Shown piece by piece: positions 1 through 7,544 of a stretch of DNA of 43,829 bases. The notes beneath the pieces are model-generated. The model ran no database searches. It worked only from the letters and a program-made list of their open reading frames with translations, and was not told where the DNA came from. The DNA is from Chitinophaga sp. sic0106 (GTDB taxonomy: Bacteria > Bacteroidota > Bacteroidia > Chitinophagales > Chitinophagaceae): NCBI RefSeq assembly GCF_019219075.1, contig NZ_JAHUWJ010000033.1, positions 1 to 43,829 on the forward strand, written 5' to 3'. The position numbers and the translations under genes were made by a program. Position 1 is the stretch's first letter. Each line of letters begins with the position of its first letter.

Positions 1-1236
1 TCCTTTGATGCTGTTGCCCCGCGGGCGCATTTAAATTTTGCGGTATTCAATGATCGCTTTAAATTAGTGGAAGAGAATACCGGTATCCGTTCTCTGCGCA
101 ATAACCCTGATGAGCTACAAAGTCTTATAGTAGATAAGTTTACAGTAAACCAAACCGGTTTCCTGTACGTATATACGAATAACGAATCCATAGATAATGT
201 TTATTTTGATAACCTAACGGTAACGCATATTGCGGGTCCGCTGTTGGAGGAAACGCATTATTATCCATTTGGAGGGACAATGGAGGGGATTAGTTCGAAT
301 GCATTGAAGGGGTTGAATTATGCGGCGAATAGGTTGAGGTATAATGGGAAGGAGTTACAGTCGAAAGAGTTTGGGGATGGTAGCGGGTTGGAGTGGTATG
401 ATTATGGGGCGAGGATGTATGATGTGCAGGTGGGGAGGTGGGGTGTTCTAGATCCCTTGGCTGAACAAATGAGAAGATATTCACCATATAATTATAGTTT
501 AAATAATCCTTTGCGGTTTATCGATCCTGATGGAATGGGGCCACAGGATATTGTTTACTTTAATCTCAATGGGGAAGAAGTTTTTAGACAGAAAAGCAGT
601 ACTGAGTTTAGAACATTTATTCAATCCTCAAAAAATGTAGGAGATCCATCAAAAAGCTCAATTGGTTGGAAAGAAGTAGCAATGCCTAAGATCATTCAGG
701 AGAGAACTCAATCAAAAGAAAATACGACTGGGCCTGAATACCAAGAAAATGACTACTTGATTGCCGCCAGGGTGGGATTGTTTAATCAGACAAAGAATGC
801 AGGTTTATTGCAACTTTACACAGATGGAGGGCAGGCGATTCCCAAAGAGGAGGCAGCCAAAATTCCTGATCTGGATCCTACTTTAATCAAGGCTACCGCT
901 ATACAGGAAAGCAATAATGGTATTTCAGGAAATAGCGATTTGTTGACGGCCAATAACAAAGGAGATTATGGGAAATATAAGGCTGCCTATGGATTGGCTA
1001 GAGAAGAAAATGTAACAAGTCAGAACAGATCCTTATACCTCGGTATTCGGTTTATTGCAACTAAAGGATTTAAAGGAGGAATTCAATATGATCCCGCAAC
1101 TGGTGCAAAAAAATATACCTTTAAAGGGTGGATGAATGCAACAGGAAGTTATAATGGTGGTGGGGTTTTAATGTATCAGAAATATATCGAAACTATGTAT
1201 AATAACGCTATTAGTCCAACACCACAAAACTATTGA
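1..1236 (+). CDS. RHS protein C-terminus with lytic-transglycosylase-like toxin tip (5' partial)
   Basis: The reading frame is open from base 1, so this is the end of a longer RHS gene that starts outside the window. Bases up to about 545 encode the conserved RHS core end, with ETHYYPFGG, YDYGARMYD, GRWGVLDPLAE and FIDPDGMG. The sequence after that motif is the variable tip. It contains LIKATAIQESN (Glu codon at 907-909) and, near the end, SYNGGG. This spacing recalls the catalytic Glu and the YNAG motif of SLT-type lytic transglycosylases. The inferred role is a polymorphic toxin that cleaves peptidoglycan in the periplasm of a competitor. The RHS assignment is certain; the enzymatic one is by motif only. 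An exported lipoprotein gene follows two bases later. Confidence 0.85.
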   Translation, partial: SFDAVAPRAHLNFAVFNDRFKLVEENTGIRSLRNNPDELQSLIVDKFTVNQTGFLYVYTNNESIDNVYFDNLTVTHIAGPLLEETHYYPFGGTMEGISSNALKGLNYAANRLRYNGKELQSKEFGDGSGLEWYDYGARMYDVQVGRWGVLDPLAEQMRRYSPYNYSLNNPLRFIDPDGMGPQDIVYFNLNGEEVFRQKSSTEFRTFIQSSKNVGDPSKSSIGWKEVAMPKIIQERTQSKENTTGPEYQENDYLIAARVGLFNQTKNAGLLQLYTDGGQAIPKEEAAKIPDLDPTLIKATAIQESNNGISGNSDLLTANNKGDYGKYKAAYGLAREENVTSQNRSLYLGIRFIATKGFKGGIQYDPATGAKKYTFKGWMNATGSYNGGGVLMYQKYIETMYNNAISPTPQNY

Positions 1237-1238
1237 CA

Positions 1239-1760
1239 ATGCAAAAAATTACATTGGGTATTTCTATTGCTTTACTCACTGCTTGTGGTACATCGAATTA
1301 TGATTTAAATAGTTTTAAATCTATTAGTTATTATGAAAAGTGTAGAAGAGTAGTTCTGGCAGAGAATGTAATAGGCAAAGAATATTTTTTTTCACGAAGC
1401 GGAAATGAAATTGATGAACTCAATATAACCTACCTTGGATATATAGTACAAACGAATGGAGACTCCCTTCGTGTTTTAAATTGTATTAACTATACAGGTC
1501 AAAACCCTGGAAGCAGAAGGGGGAATGGAAAGGTTTATATCTATGATATAAAAAATGGTAATTTTGGTTTTTATAGTGTTGGGTCAGCGAAAGCCGTCCC
1601 AAGTAGGGTGGAGAAGGGGGATCTGATTTTTGATACTCATTATGATGATTGTAATGCAGCTACTCGAATACGTTTGAGTGACAGTATACCAAAAGAAATT
1701 TTCATAAATTGTAATAAAGAAGGTGGTGATATATATTCATTTGAAAATTCGGTAGAGTAA
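1239..1760 (+). CDS. Lipoprotein, probable immunity protein to the upstream RHS toxin
   Basis: The ATG at 1239 lies two bases after the RHS stop; an in-frame TTG at 1233 is also possible. The N-terminus MQKITLGISIALLTACGTS is a lipoprotein signal peptide with an LTAC lipobox, so the mature protein should be anchored in a membrane facing the periplasm. The remaining ~150 residues have no domain I recognise and several Cys. Polymorphic toxin genes are normally followed at once by their immunity gene. An exported immunity protein fits a toxin acting on peptidoglycan. The product type is well supported; the immunity role is inferred from position. Confidence 0.7.
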   Translation: MQKITLGISIALLTACGTSNYDLNSFKSISYYEKCRRVVLAENVIGKEYFFSRSGNEIDELNITYLGYIVQTNGDSLRVLNCINYTGQNPGSRRGNGKVYIYDIKNGNFGFYSVGSAKAVPSRVEKGDLIFDTHYDDCNAATRIRLSDSIPKEIFINCNKEGGDIYSFENSVE

Positions 1761-1887
1761 TTGAACTATTTCCGTTTTGCTTTTAGGCATGGATCCGCGC
1801 CGTTTTCTCTGTTATATATCTTCTGTTATATGGTAAGTATTGGAGTTGGGAAATGTTTAGAATCTTGTCGTCCCGACCATATAAATA

Positions 1888-1916
1888 AAAACCCGCTATG
1901 GCAGCGGGTTTTATCA
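1888..1916 (+). terminator. Rho-independent terminator after RHS cassette 1
   Basis: A 10-bp stem (1888-1897 with 1903-1912), a five-base loop and a short T-rich tail follow the immunity gene. The symmetrical A/T flanks could make it bidirectional. Confidence 0.65.
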
Positions 1917-1929
1917 TTTTCAGGTGGTA

Positions 1930-1939
1930 ACGGGGACAG
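1930..1939. other. Candidate prophage attL core
   Basis: ACGGGGACAG at 1930-1939 recurs exactly at 38484-38493, just outside the last prophage-like gene. Both copies are preceded by TCAGGT within about ten bases. The left copy sits directly upstream of the integrase start, and the related GGGACAG repeats at 1944-1950. Ten bases is short, so this is only a candidate core. Confidence 0.35.
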
Positions 1940-1976
1940 AACAGGGACAGTTGTTAAACCGAAAAAATTCCTGAGT

Positions 1977-3158
1977 ATGAAGTATAAGTTAGCCCATATC
2001 TACCCAGAGTCATTGGATGTTCGCGTGAAGAAATGGCACGTAGAATACTATTATGAAAATCCCATCACATTTCAGAAAGAGCGGTTCAAAGTTTATGAGG
2101 ACATCAACCGGCAGCCAATCAATAAGAAGGCTGAGTATGCCATCAAACTGCGAGATGCTATCAATGCCGCACTCGTTGGAGGGTACAATCCATTTGGAGA
2201 GGAGGCGATAATACTCGACCGGATTAAGAGGGATAAGGAAGGGCGTCGGGAGAACTATACAATTCAGCAGGCAATCGCCTACTATCTCAATGAGAAGACC
2301 AAACAAGGGAAAGCAGAAGCAAGCCTTGCCCGATATAAAACAGCAACTGAGTTTTTCTCTGAATGGCTTCGGGTTGAGGATCTATTGAATACTCCCGCAC
2401 GAGATATTACGGCCGCACAAATCATGAGGTACTTAGACGAATATGCTGTCGCTAAGGAGTGGACTAATAACACCTACAACAATCACCTCAACAATATGCA
2501 CAACCTGTTTAACCTATTGGCAAAAGGCATTCACGGCGTCGTGCCTAAAAACCCCATACAGGGAGCGGAGCAAAGGAATGTTGTGGTACATAAGCATGCG
2601 GCTTATACTGATGAACAGTTAGCTGCTATACTAGCAATGGTACGTGAAAAAAATGATACTAATACAGAGGGGGTAATCCTGACCTGTTACTACGCATGCG
2701 TAAGGAGCCGGTCAGAGATGCGCGCCTTAAAAGCCGAACACATACTATACGACAGGGATCTTATCCGGCTAGAAGGAGAAGATACCAAGGGCCGCCGGGA
2801 TGATTTCATTCCGCTCGATCCTGAACTGAAAGCCTTCTATAAGAAACAGGGGTTCCATAAAATCCCCGGGCATTATTACCTATTTTCTGCATCCAGGACA
2901 GCAGGACCTAAACGCGCCAGCTATCATATGTATGCCATTGATTTTAGGGCGTACCGCGATCACTTGAAGCTGGATGATAAGTACACGTTGTATAGCTTTA
3001 AACACACAAGAAATATTCACTTAGCGAAGGAGAAGGTTGATCCTTACGCACTGATGCAACTGAACAGGCATACAACACTTGAACAGACAATGAAGTATTT
3101 GCGTGACCTCGGCATCATTATTAACAGGGATGCCACGAAGGATTCCCGTAAAATATAA
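1977..3158 (+). CDS. int: Phage tyrosine integrase
   Basis: A site-specific recombinase of 393 residues, expected to catalyse prophage integration and, with accessory factors, excision. The N-terminal ~100 residues (KYKLAHIYPESLDVRVKKWH) match the arm-type DNA-binding region common in Bacteroidota integrases. A SAM-like core-binding domain follows (AEASLARYKTATEFFSEWL). In the catalytic domain the first Arg lies in ACVRSRSEMRAL, the HxxR box in SFKHTRNIHLA, and the nucleophile region is LNRHTTLEQTMKYLRDLG. The Tyr there is preceded by MK rather than the usual T-x-x-x-Y-x-H. The frame is open back to 1761, but those codons cross a terminator and the att candidate, so I chose the ATG at 1977. 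It lies at the left prophage end and points inward. Confidence 0.93.
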   Translation: MKYKLAHIYPESLDVRVKKWHVEYYYENPITFQKERFKVYEDINRQPINKKAEYAIKLRDAINAALVGGYNPFGEEAIILDRIKRDKEGRRENYTIQQAIAYYLNEKTKQGKAEASLARYKTATEFFSEWLRVEDLLNTPARDITAAQIMRYLDEYAVAKEWTNNTYNNHLNNMHNLFNLLAKGIHGVVPKNPIQGAEQRNVVVHKHAAYTDEQLAAILAMVREKNDTNTEGVILTCYYACVRSRSEMRALKAEHILYDRDLIRLEGEDTKGRRDDFIPLDPELKAFYKKQGFHKIPGHYYLFSASRTAGPKRASYHMYAIDFRAYRDHLKLDDKYTLYSFKHTRNIHLAKEKVDPYALMQLNRHTTLEQTMKYLRDLGIIINRDATKDSRKI

Positions 3159-3179
3159 ATCCACCTTGATAGGTGGATT
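3158..3179 (+). terminator. Hairpin at integrase 3' end
   Basis: A 9-bp perfect stem (3158-3166 with 3171-3179) with a TGAT loop lies immediately after the integrase stop. There is no long T-run on the plus strand, so termination is plausible but weak. Confidence 0.45.
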
Positions 3180-3232
3180 GATTAAATTGCCATTTCGTGA
3201 TAAACAATACTTACTGCAGTAGTATGGTAGAT

Positions 3233-3260
3233 AAAAAATCCCCTCTGGGAACAGGGGATT
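3233..3260 (-). terminator. Terminator of the leftmost minus-strand prophage operon
   Basis: The 8-bp stem 3237-3244/3253-3260 is followed on the minus strand by a run of T (plus-strand A at 3233-3238). It lies downstream of the gene ending at 3284 and closes the leftward prophage transcription unit against the convergent integrase. Confidence 0.7.
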
Positions 3261-3283
3261 AACCATTAAAAAAAACCGGTTGC

Positions 3284-3511
3284 TCAGAGTTTAGGCTTGG
3301 GTTGTATAATGTTTGTTGCTGGTAATCGCTCTAAATCATCTTTCATTAAATCTTCAATCCTCCGACTCCATCCCCGTCCATATTTTTCTTTGAACTCTGA
3401 CAGGATATCCGCATCTACAGTGAGAGATTGCTGTATTCTCCTTGCTGTTACCCTTTTTGCACCTGCTTTATTCCCGGCGCCCGGCCGAGCACCTCCTCTT
3501 GCTGCGCTCAT
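3284..3511 (-). CDS. Small basic phage protein, possible DNA-binding
   Basis: A protein of 75 residues. The start is the ATG at 3511, four bases after the upstream gene's stop; a longer frame to 3682 would overlap that gene. The N-terminus MSAARGGARPGAGNKAGAKR is the Gly/Arg/Ala-rich leader often seen on small phage DNA-binding or terminase-like proteins. The next segment (QQSLTVDADILSEFKEKYG, then WSRRIEDLMKDDLERL) resembles a short ribbon-helix-helix or helical pair. It is probably co-transcribed with the acidic protein at 3516-3920. The function is unknown; a DNA-binding role is a guess from composition. Confidence 0.6.
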   Translation of the reverse strand: MSAARGGARPGAGNKAGAKRVTARRIQQSLTVDADILSEFKEKYGRGWSRRIEDLMKDDLERLPATNIIQPKPKL

Positions 3512-3515
3512 ATGT

Positions 3516-3920
3516 TTAGATTTCGAATACGTGAATATCACCTTCAGAGAAAACCAGGGTAGCTTCTGTTGCGTCAAAGCTATCACCGTCTCCCCAGTAA
3601 TCCGTTCTTGCTGTTGCTTCGGCAATTGCATCTTCCCTTGTTTCAGCGTCGAGATATATGCAGGACAAACCATTTTTTGCATTTACGTTGTCAACCGCTA
3701 CCCAGTAGCCTGCGTACAGCTCTGCAAATTCAAACTCACGGATCAGGTCAGGGTAAATTTCAAATCCAGAAACAGATACAGAATGATTGTCAGTTGCTGT
3801 TGCTAAATATGCATCCAGCTCTGTGCGCGTACCTTCGAAACCTCCCTCCCCAAAATTCCAGGATGACCAGTTGCGTTTGATATCTTCTTGAATGTTATTT
3901 GATTTGCGAGCGATGAACAT
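3516..3920 (-). CDS. Acidic hypothetical protein
   Basis: A soluble protein of 134 residues, about one fifth of them Asp or Glu (26 acidic against 9 Arg/Lys), with no signal peptide or transmembrane segment. I recognise no family. Net negative charge and small size are shared with phage DNA-mimic antirestriction and anti-defence proteins, but that is only a compositional analogy. The start codon is preceded by CAAA repeats (about 3921-3938) and, further up, by a 15-bp AT-rich inverted repeat. It forms a short operon with the basic protein at 3284-3511 at the far end of the prophage, a usual place for accessory genes. Confidence 0.65.
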   Translation of the reverse strand: MFIARKSNNIQEDIKRNWSSWNFGEGGFEGTRTELDAYLATATDNHSVSVSGFEIYPDLIREFEFAELYAGYWVAVDNVNAKNGLSCIYLDAETREDAIAEATARTDYWGDGDSFDATEATLVFSEGDIHVFEI

Positions 3921-3958
3921 TGTTTGTTTGTTTGTTTTGTTGAAACAAAGATAAACAC

Positions 3959-3995
3959 ATAATTTGATTAAAACAAATTATTTTAATCAAATTAT
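3959..3995. promoter_or_regulatory. 15-bp perfect AT-rich inverted repeat
   Basis: The arms 3959-3973 and 3981-3995 (ATAATTTGATTAAAA and its complement) are separated by seven bases. It lies between the endolysin stop and the acidic-protein start. It could be an operator for the accessory pair or a terminator of the lysis operon. It lacks a GC-rich stem, which favours operator. Confidence 0.5.
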
Positions 3996-4011
3996 ACAGA
4001 AAATAAAAAGT

Positions 4012-4539
4012 CTACTTGTCAGTTAAAACCCCCATTGCCTGCCGGTACATGCTGTCGAACCCCTTAATATCCTCCATGGTAGGCTCGGCACTCGCTTTGC
4101 CGGCGGCCCACTCCTTTTTGTAGGCCCTGGCAAAATCCGTGATATTATTCACGTCCATGGTCACTATCTTGCTGGTACGACCGCCGATATAAATGCCGCG
4201 CTGCTGCAACCTATCCATCAGCATTTGCAGGCATCCGGATACATGGTGAAATGCCAGAAATAACCGGGACTTACCGGTGCCATTCTCATTCTTCTGTACC
4301 ACGCCGGCGATCAGCGGATCGTAGATGATGGGCCAGCGGCCAGAGTCGGCCTGAAAGCCGGAATAATTTTCATTAATGCCACTGCGGCCATTGCCACTCT
4401 CTTTTCGGAAAATCATGTAGGCGGCACGCTTCACTTCAGCGGGGAATGTGCTGTCCTGAATCGCCTTGATTGCCGCCAACATTTCCACCGATGTGCGGCG
4501 GAATTGCAGGATCGGTTTTTCTGGATATGCATTTTTCAT
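4012..4539 (-). CDS. Probable phage endolysin (lysozyme/transglycosylase-like)
   Basis: A protein of 175 residues, last in the lysis cluster. Its central part AAYMIFRKESGNGRSGINENY and GFQADSGRW contains a Glu in a KESGNG context that resembles lysozyme-fold muramidase/transglycosylase catalytic sites. It has no signal peptide, so export would depend on the holin. The start overlaps the stop of the spanin-like gene by four bases (ATGA), which indicates translational coupling. Its position after a holin-like and a spanin-like gene supports a lysis role. The enzymatic class is not firm, since the motif is short. Confidence 0.6.
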   Translation of the reverse strand: MKNAYPEKPILQFRRTSVEMLAAIKAIQDSTFPAEVKRAAYMIFRKESGNGRSGINENYSGFQADSGRWPIIYDPLIAGVVQKNENGTGKSRLFLAFHHVSGCLQMLMDRLQQRGIYIGGRTSKIVTMDVNNITDFARAYKKEWAAGKASAEPTMEDIKGFDSMYRQAMGVLTDK

Positions 4540-5072
4540 TTCACATACTTTAAAATGAGGTAAATCACAGCCACCACTAAGGAGATGGCTATGCCTGCGC
4601 CTACCAGCCAGTTAATTCCGGTTTTGTCCGTTGCTTTGCTGGAAACTGCGGTAGATTCTTGCTTCCTGGCTGCCTGTACACTGCTGCCGGTTTCTGTTTT
4701 CTTCTGGTGGAAATCAACCGGCGCCATGACTTCCTCCGGATTCTTGCGCGCCTGCACATGCAGGTCACGGCCTGAAACCTTCCCAGCGGTATCTCGGCGT
4801 GGTTTACTGGTCACAGTGAGTACAAGCGTGCCGGCTTGGATAGATTCGGACCTGGTAGTGGTGTCTTCGGATGGCAGGTACCAAGTGAGGCCAGCGCTAT
4901 CCGGACGCGTGTAGGCGGGCACTGTGCCGGATACAGTGGTTTCGGTTACCACCGAATTTTCCTGTACGGTGAGGCCTACACTATCCATGCGGCGCTCCTC
5001 CCGGGTAATAGATTTACGGGAGGATGCGCAGGAGCAGAGCAGCAACAGGCCAATAATTATTTTAGTGCGCAT
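4536..5072 (-). CDS. Putative unimolecular spanin (lipoprotein with C-terminal TM segment)
   Basis: With the ATG at 5072 the protein is about 178 residues; ATGs at 5081 and 5096 are also in frame. The N-terminus MRTKIIIGLLLLCSCASS is a lipoprotein signal ending at a Cys. A long hydrophilic Ser/Thr/Glu/Lys-rich stretch follows, then one C-terminal transmembrane helix (about INWLVGAGIAISLVVAVIYL) with a Lys-rich tail. An outer-membrane lipid anchor joined to an inner-membrane helix is the architecture of T1 gp11-type u-spanins, which fuse inner and outer membranes in the last step of lysis. Its neighbours are a holin-like gene and the endolysin. The architecture is seen directly; the role is inferred. 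Confidence 0.65.
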   Translation of the reverse strand: MRTKIIIGLLLLCSCASSRKSITREERRMDSVGLTVQENSVVTETTVSGTVPAYTRPDSAGLTWYLPSEDTTTRSESIQAGTLVLTVTSKPRRDTAGKVSGRDLHVQARKNPEEVMAPVDFHQKKTETGSSVQAARKQESTAVSSKATDKTGINWLVGAGIAISLVVAVIYLILKYVK

Positions 5073-5334
5073 TTCGTTCATTTTCCATGTTAGCAACCTT
5101 CTGTTCCAGGATGGCTAATCTCACCTTAAAATCAGCTTGATTCGCCTCAATCTGAGCTTTCCAGATTTTATTATCCTCATCCATTTTATCGACCTTCTTC
5201 TCAACGCGACTGGTTGTATCGTCTACCTTATCTATTTTGTTGGCCGACTTGCCAATAACCCATACTACAGTAACTGTTTGGGCAACTATAATCGCCACTT
5301 GGACAATGCCTATTTTTATATTTTTCAGGTCCAT
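5062..5334 (-). CDS. Small membrane protein with coiled coil, lysis cluster
   Basis: A protein of 90 residues. One N-terminal transmembrane helix (about IGIVQVAIIVAQTVTVVWVIG) is followed by a charged heptad-like helix (DDTTSRVEKKVDKMDEDNK, then AILEQKVANMENE) to the end. This topology occurs in holin-associated proteins and phage membrane-anchored coiled coils. It starts at the stop of the holin-like gene and overlaps the spanin-like gene. It could be an antiholin, a second holin or a lysis timing factor. There is no family assignment. Confidence 0.6.
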   Translation of the reverse strand: MDLKNIKIGIVQVAIIVAQTVTVVWVIGKSANKIDKVDDTTSRVEKKVDKMDEDNKIWKAQIEANQADFKVRLAILEQKVANMENERNAH

Positions 5335-5567
5335 TACTCAGGCTTTGAAGGGTCATCAATATTTCTCTTCTCCTGGCGGAAATAGTGCATGGCAACCATA
5401 GTCAAAATGCTGATCATAGCGGTCTTTACATCAACCACATTATTGTTTTGAACGGTGGCGAAGTGAGTGCCGGAGATGTAAAAAAAGTACCCGAAGCAGG
5501 TCACTACAATAATAAGCGCCAGCAGGTGCTGGAAATTAAAATTTAGGTTCTTGAAGAAATTTGCCAT
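5334..5567 (-). CDS. Putative holin
   Basis: A protein of 77 residues with two hydrophobic helices (about LLALIIVVTCFGYFFYIS and VKTAMISILTMVAMHYF), a short polar linker and a charged Arg/Lys/Glu C-terminal tail. Size, topology and position, first in a cluster with a coiled-coil membrane protein, a spanin-like lipoprotein and an endolysin-like gene, fit a class II-like holin. No sequence family is recognised, so the assignment rests on topology and context. Confidence 0.6.
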   Translation of the reverse strand: MANFFKNLNFNFQHLLALIIVVTCFGYFFYISGTHFATVQNNNVVDVKTAMISILTMVAMHYFRQEKRNIDDPSKPE

Positions 5568-5576
5568 TGTTCACAT

Positions 5577-7544
5577 TTAGAAGGTGGATAATGCCGTGCG
5601 CTTCCAGCCTGCGGAGGTTTTCAGATACAAGTAATTTGCATCCCACGACACATCCCCAGTGTTACCATTAGTATCTGCTGAGGATGTAGGTGTATAGGAA
5701 GTACGCAATCGTAGTTGATTATATCCAGTGGCGCCGGAAACATCGAGCCGAGAGGACGGAGAAGTATTGCCGATGCCAACATTTCCGTTAGTCAGTATCC
5801 TGACCTGTTCATTGCCCCCTGCGAACAAGGTCATCGGGTGGCCGGAAAACGTGCCTACCAGGCCGGTTCCTGCGCCAGAATCGTAGAACAGCAGATTAGA
5901 CACAGTGCCGTTGCTAGCCTGCATGTAACCAGTTATTCGGGCATTGCCGCCTACTTGCAGTTGTGTGCTGCCATCATCAGTAGTGTTCAGTGCCATTCTC
6001 AGACGTGATTTGATAATCGACCTCAAGGATAGAATAGTATCATAAGCGGTAGTGATGCCGGCGTTGTTCGCCGTGTCCTTGCGAAAGATGAATCCTTCTT
6101 GAGGAGAGCTATTATCTCCATTCGTAAATATCAGATTGCTTGAATTGTCAACGTCTCCTGTCGAATACCACTTCACCTCTCCATAGTCGGAGTTTTTAGC
6201 GAATCTTATATAATTCGTATCAGTGAATTGCATATTACGATCTGTGCTGTTGCCGGCTCTTAGTGTCTGATCAAGTGTTTGAAATTCCGTATGGAAGCTG
6301 AGCTGATCAACATAGAATGCCTCTCCTGCTGTTCTCTGCAAGAATATCAACCTATGCCCTACCGGGATTTTTGTGAGTGTTTCCGCTGCGATCGGCGTCG
6401 TAATAGCACCAGCCGTGTAGTTAACTATTGTTGTGTCCCGCTGGGAAATACCATTCCCGTAGCGTATCAGCAGCGATTTAGTAGCGCCATTATTAACAGT
6501 CTTAATAGCCAGCTGAAGATCTGCTGAGCTATTGACTATTACAGGATATACAGAATTGCCTAATAACTGCCACAGGTACCCAGTGGATGCTGAGGCATAA
6601 GGAAATGTAGCGCCGCCGTTAAAAATCCGATTCGGAGGGTAAATAGTAGTGCGATGGCCTACGATTGTATGCGTACGAGGATCACGCAGGAAATTTGCTG
6701 CCGCCTGGCTGCCCCACTCATTATTTGCGAGCGCATTCAGGTGCAGGCCATCTACCCATTGTGTGGACATCCAGCCGATAATCTGCTGAGAATTGACGAT
6801 ATCAAGATTATATTTATTCGCAACCTCCACTATCGCGGTTTTGTATAGGTTTATTTTAGCCTGTCCAGTACTGTCATCGATATCCGGTGGGAGGGTCAAT
6901 AATACCCAGCTATGCTGCTTCAGCCGGCGTTCTACTATCGCTGATAGGTTAACCTTGTACTGATCTATCGGCACCACACCCGATGGATAAGAGGCGTAGT
7001 TCATTGCATCATTGTGACAGTATTCTATGATTACCGCGTCCACCGGCGAACAGGTGTCCCACCTTGTGAGCCCTTCGATTGTCCGGTCCCCTGGATAACC
7101 ACGATTGATAACCGTAGCGTTAATTCCAGCGTATTGAAGTGTGTTCTGCAATGCGGATGGATACTGATACTGAGCACGGGGAATTGTGCTCCCATTAATC
7201 CCAGGTACAGGTCCATCCGGATATTGCTGGCCGTAGGTCAGGCTAGTACCTTCACACGCAATCGTAACAGCTGCACCTGCACGTATTTTTTCGAAAAATG
7301 CATCTGCATAGCCTCTGCCCAGGGAGATCGTATCTTTGAGTTGTTTTAGTGTTATCAAATTTGTATCAGCTACTGCCGGCTGTGCGCTGATTTTGCCTGA
7401 CACATGGGCATTCCCGTTTACTTGTAAGGTATCAGTCTTAACCCCATAGTAATACCAGTAATATGGCGATAACCGCCAATCCTGCGCAGTAGCGAATACA
7501 GATGTGAGTAATAGAAGCAAGGTTAGTTTGATGGAATTTCGCAT
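5577..7544 (-). CDS. Tail fibre/adhesin-like protein with SGNH/GDSL hydrolase domain and signal peptide
   Basis: A protein of 655 residues. It begins with a clear Sec signal peptide (MRNSIKLTLLLLLTSVFATAQ). The SGNH hydrolase domain spans roughly residues 85-300. It has block I CEGTSLTYG (Ser), block II GYPGDRT (Gly), block III EYCHND (Asn) and block V DGLHLN (Asp/His), consistent with an esterase or deacetylase acting on acylated polysaccharide. The C-terminal half is fibre-like: an NVGIGNTSPSSRLDV motif, typical of Bacteroidota phage fibres, then SWDANYLYLKTSAGWKR at the end. It probably binds and trims surface glycan. The signal peptide is odd for a virion protein made in the cytoplasm. 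It is the last structural-type gene before the lysis cluster. Confidence 0.85.
   Translation of the reverse strand: MRNSIKLTLLLLLTSVFATAQDWRLSPYYWYYYGVKTDTLQVNGNAHVSGKISAQPAVADTNLITLKQLKDTISLGRGYADAFFEKIRAGAAVTIACEGTSLTYGQQYPDGPVPGINGSTIPRAQYQYPSALQNTLQYAGINATVINRGYPGDRTIEGLTRWDTCSPVDAVIIEYCHNDAMNYASYPSGVVPIDQYKVNLSAIVERRLKQHSWVLLTLPPDIDDSTGQAKINLYKTAIVEVANKYNLDIVNSQQIIGWMSTQWVDGLHLNALANNEWGSQAAANFLRDPRTHTIVGHRTTIYPPNRIFNGGATFPYASASTGYLWQLLGNSVYPVIVNSSADLQLAIKTVNNGATKSLLIRYGNGISQRDTTIVNYTAGAITTPIAAETLTKIPVGHRLIFLQRTAGEAFYVDQLSFHTEFQTLDQTLRAGNSTDRNMQFTDTNYIRFAKNSDYGEVKWYSTGDVDNSSNLIFTNGDNSSPQEGFIFRKDTANNAGITTAYDTILSLRSIIKSRLRMALNTTDDGSTQLQVGGNARITGYMQASNGTVSNLLFYDSGAGTGLVGTFSGHPMTLFAGGNEQVRILTNGNVGIGNTSPSSRLDVSGATGYNQLRLRTSYTPTSSADTNGNTGDVSWDANYLYLKTSAGWKRTALSTF

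Noticed and set aside
290..487. Minus-strand frame opposite the RHS core, rich in His/Thr/Pro.
   Set aside because: A low-complexity shadow of a G/A-rich RHS core; not a coherent protein.
1761..1976. N-terminal extension of the integrase to a TTG at 1761.
   Set aside because: It would run through a terminator and the att candidate; the conserved integrase start matches ATG 1977.
3297..3806. Plus-strand frame opposite the two small accessory genes.
   Set aside because: Cys-rich and unordered, and opposite two better frames with sensible starts.
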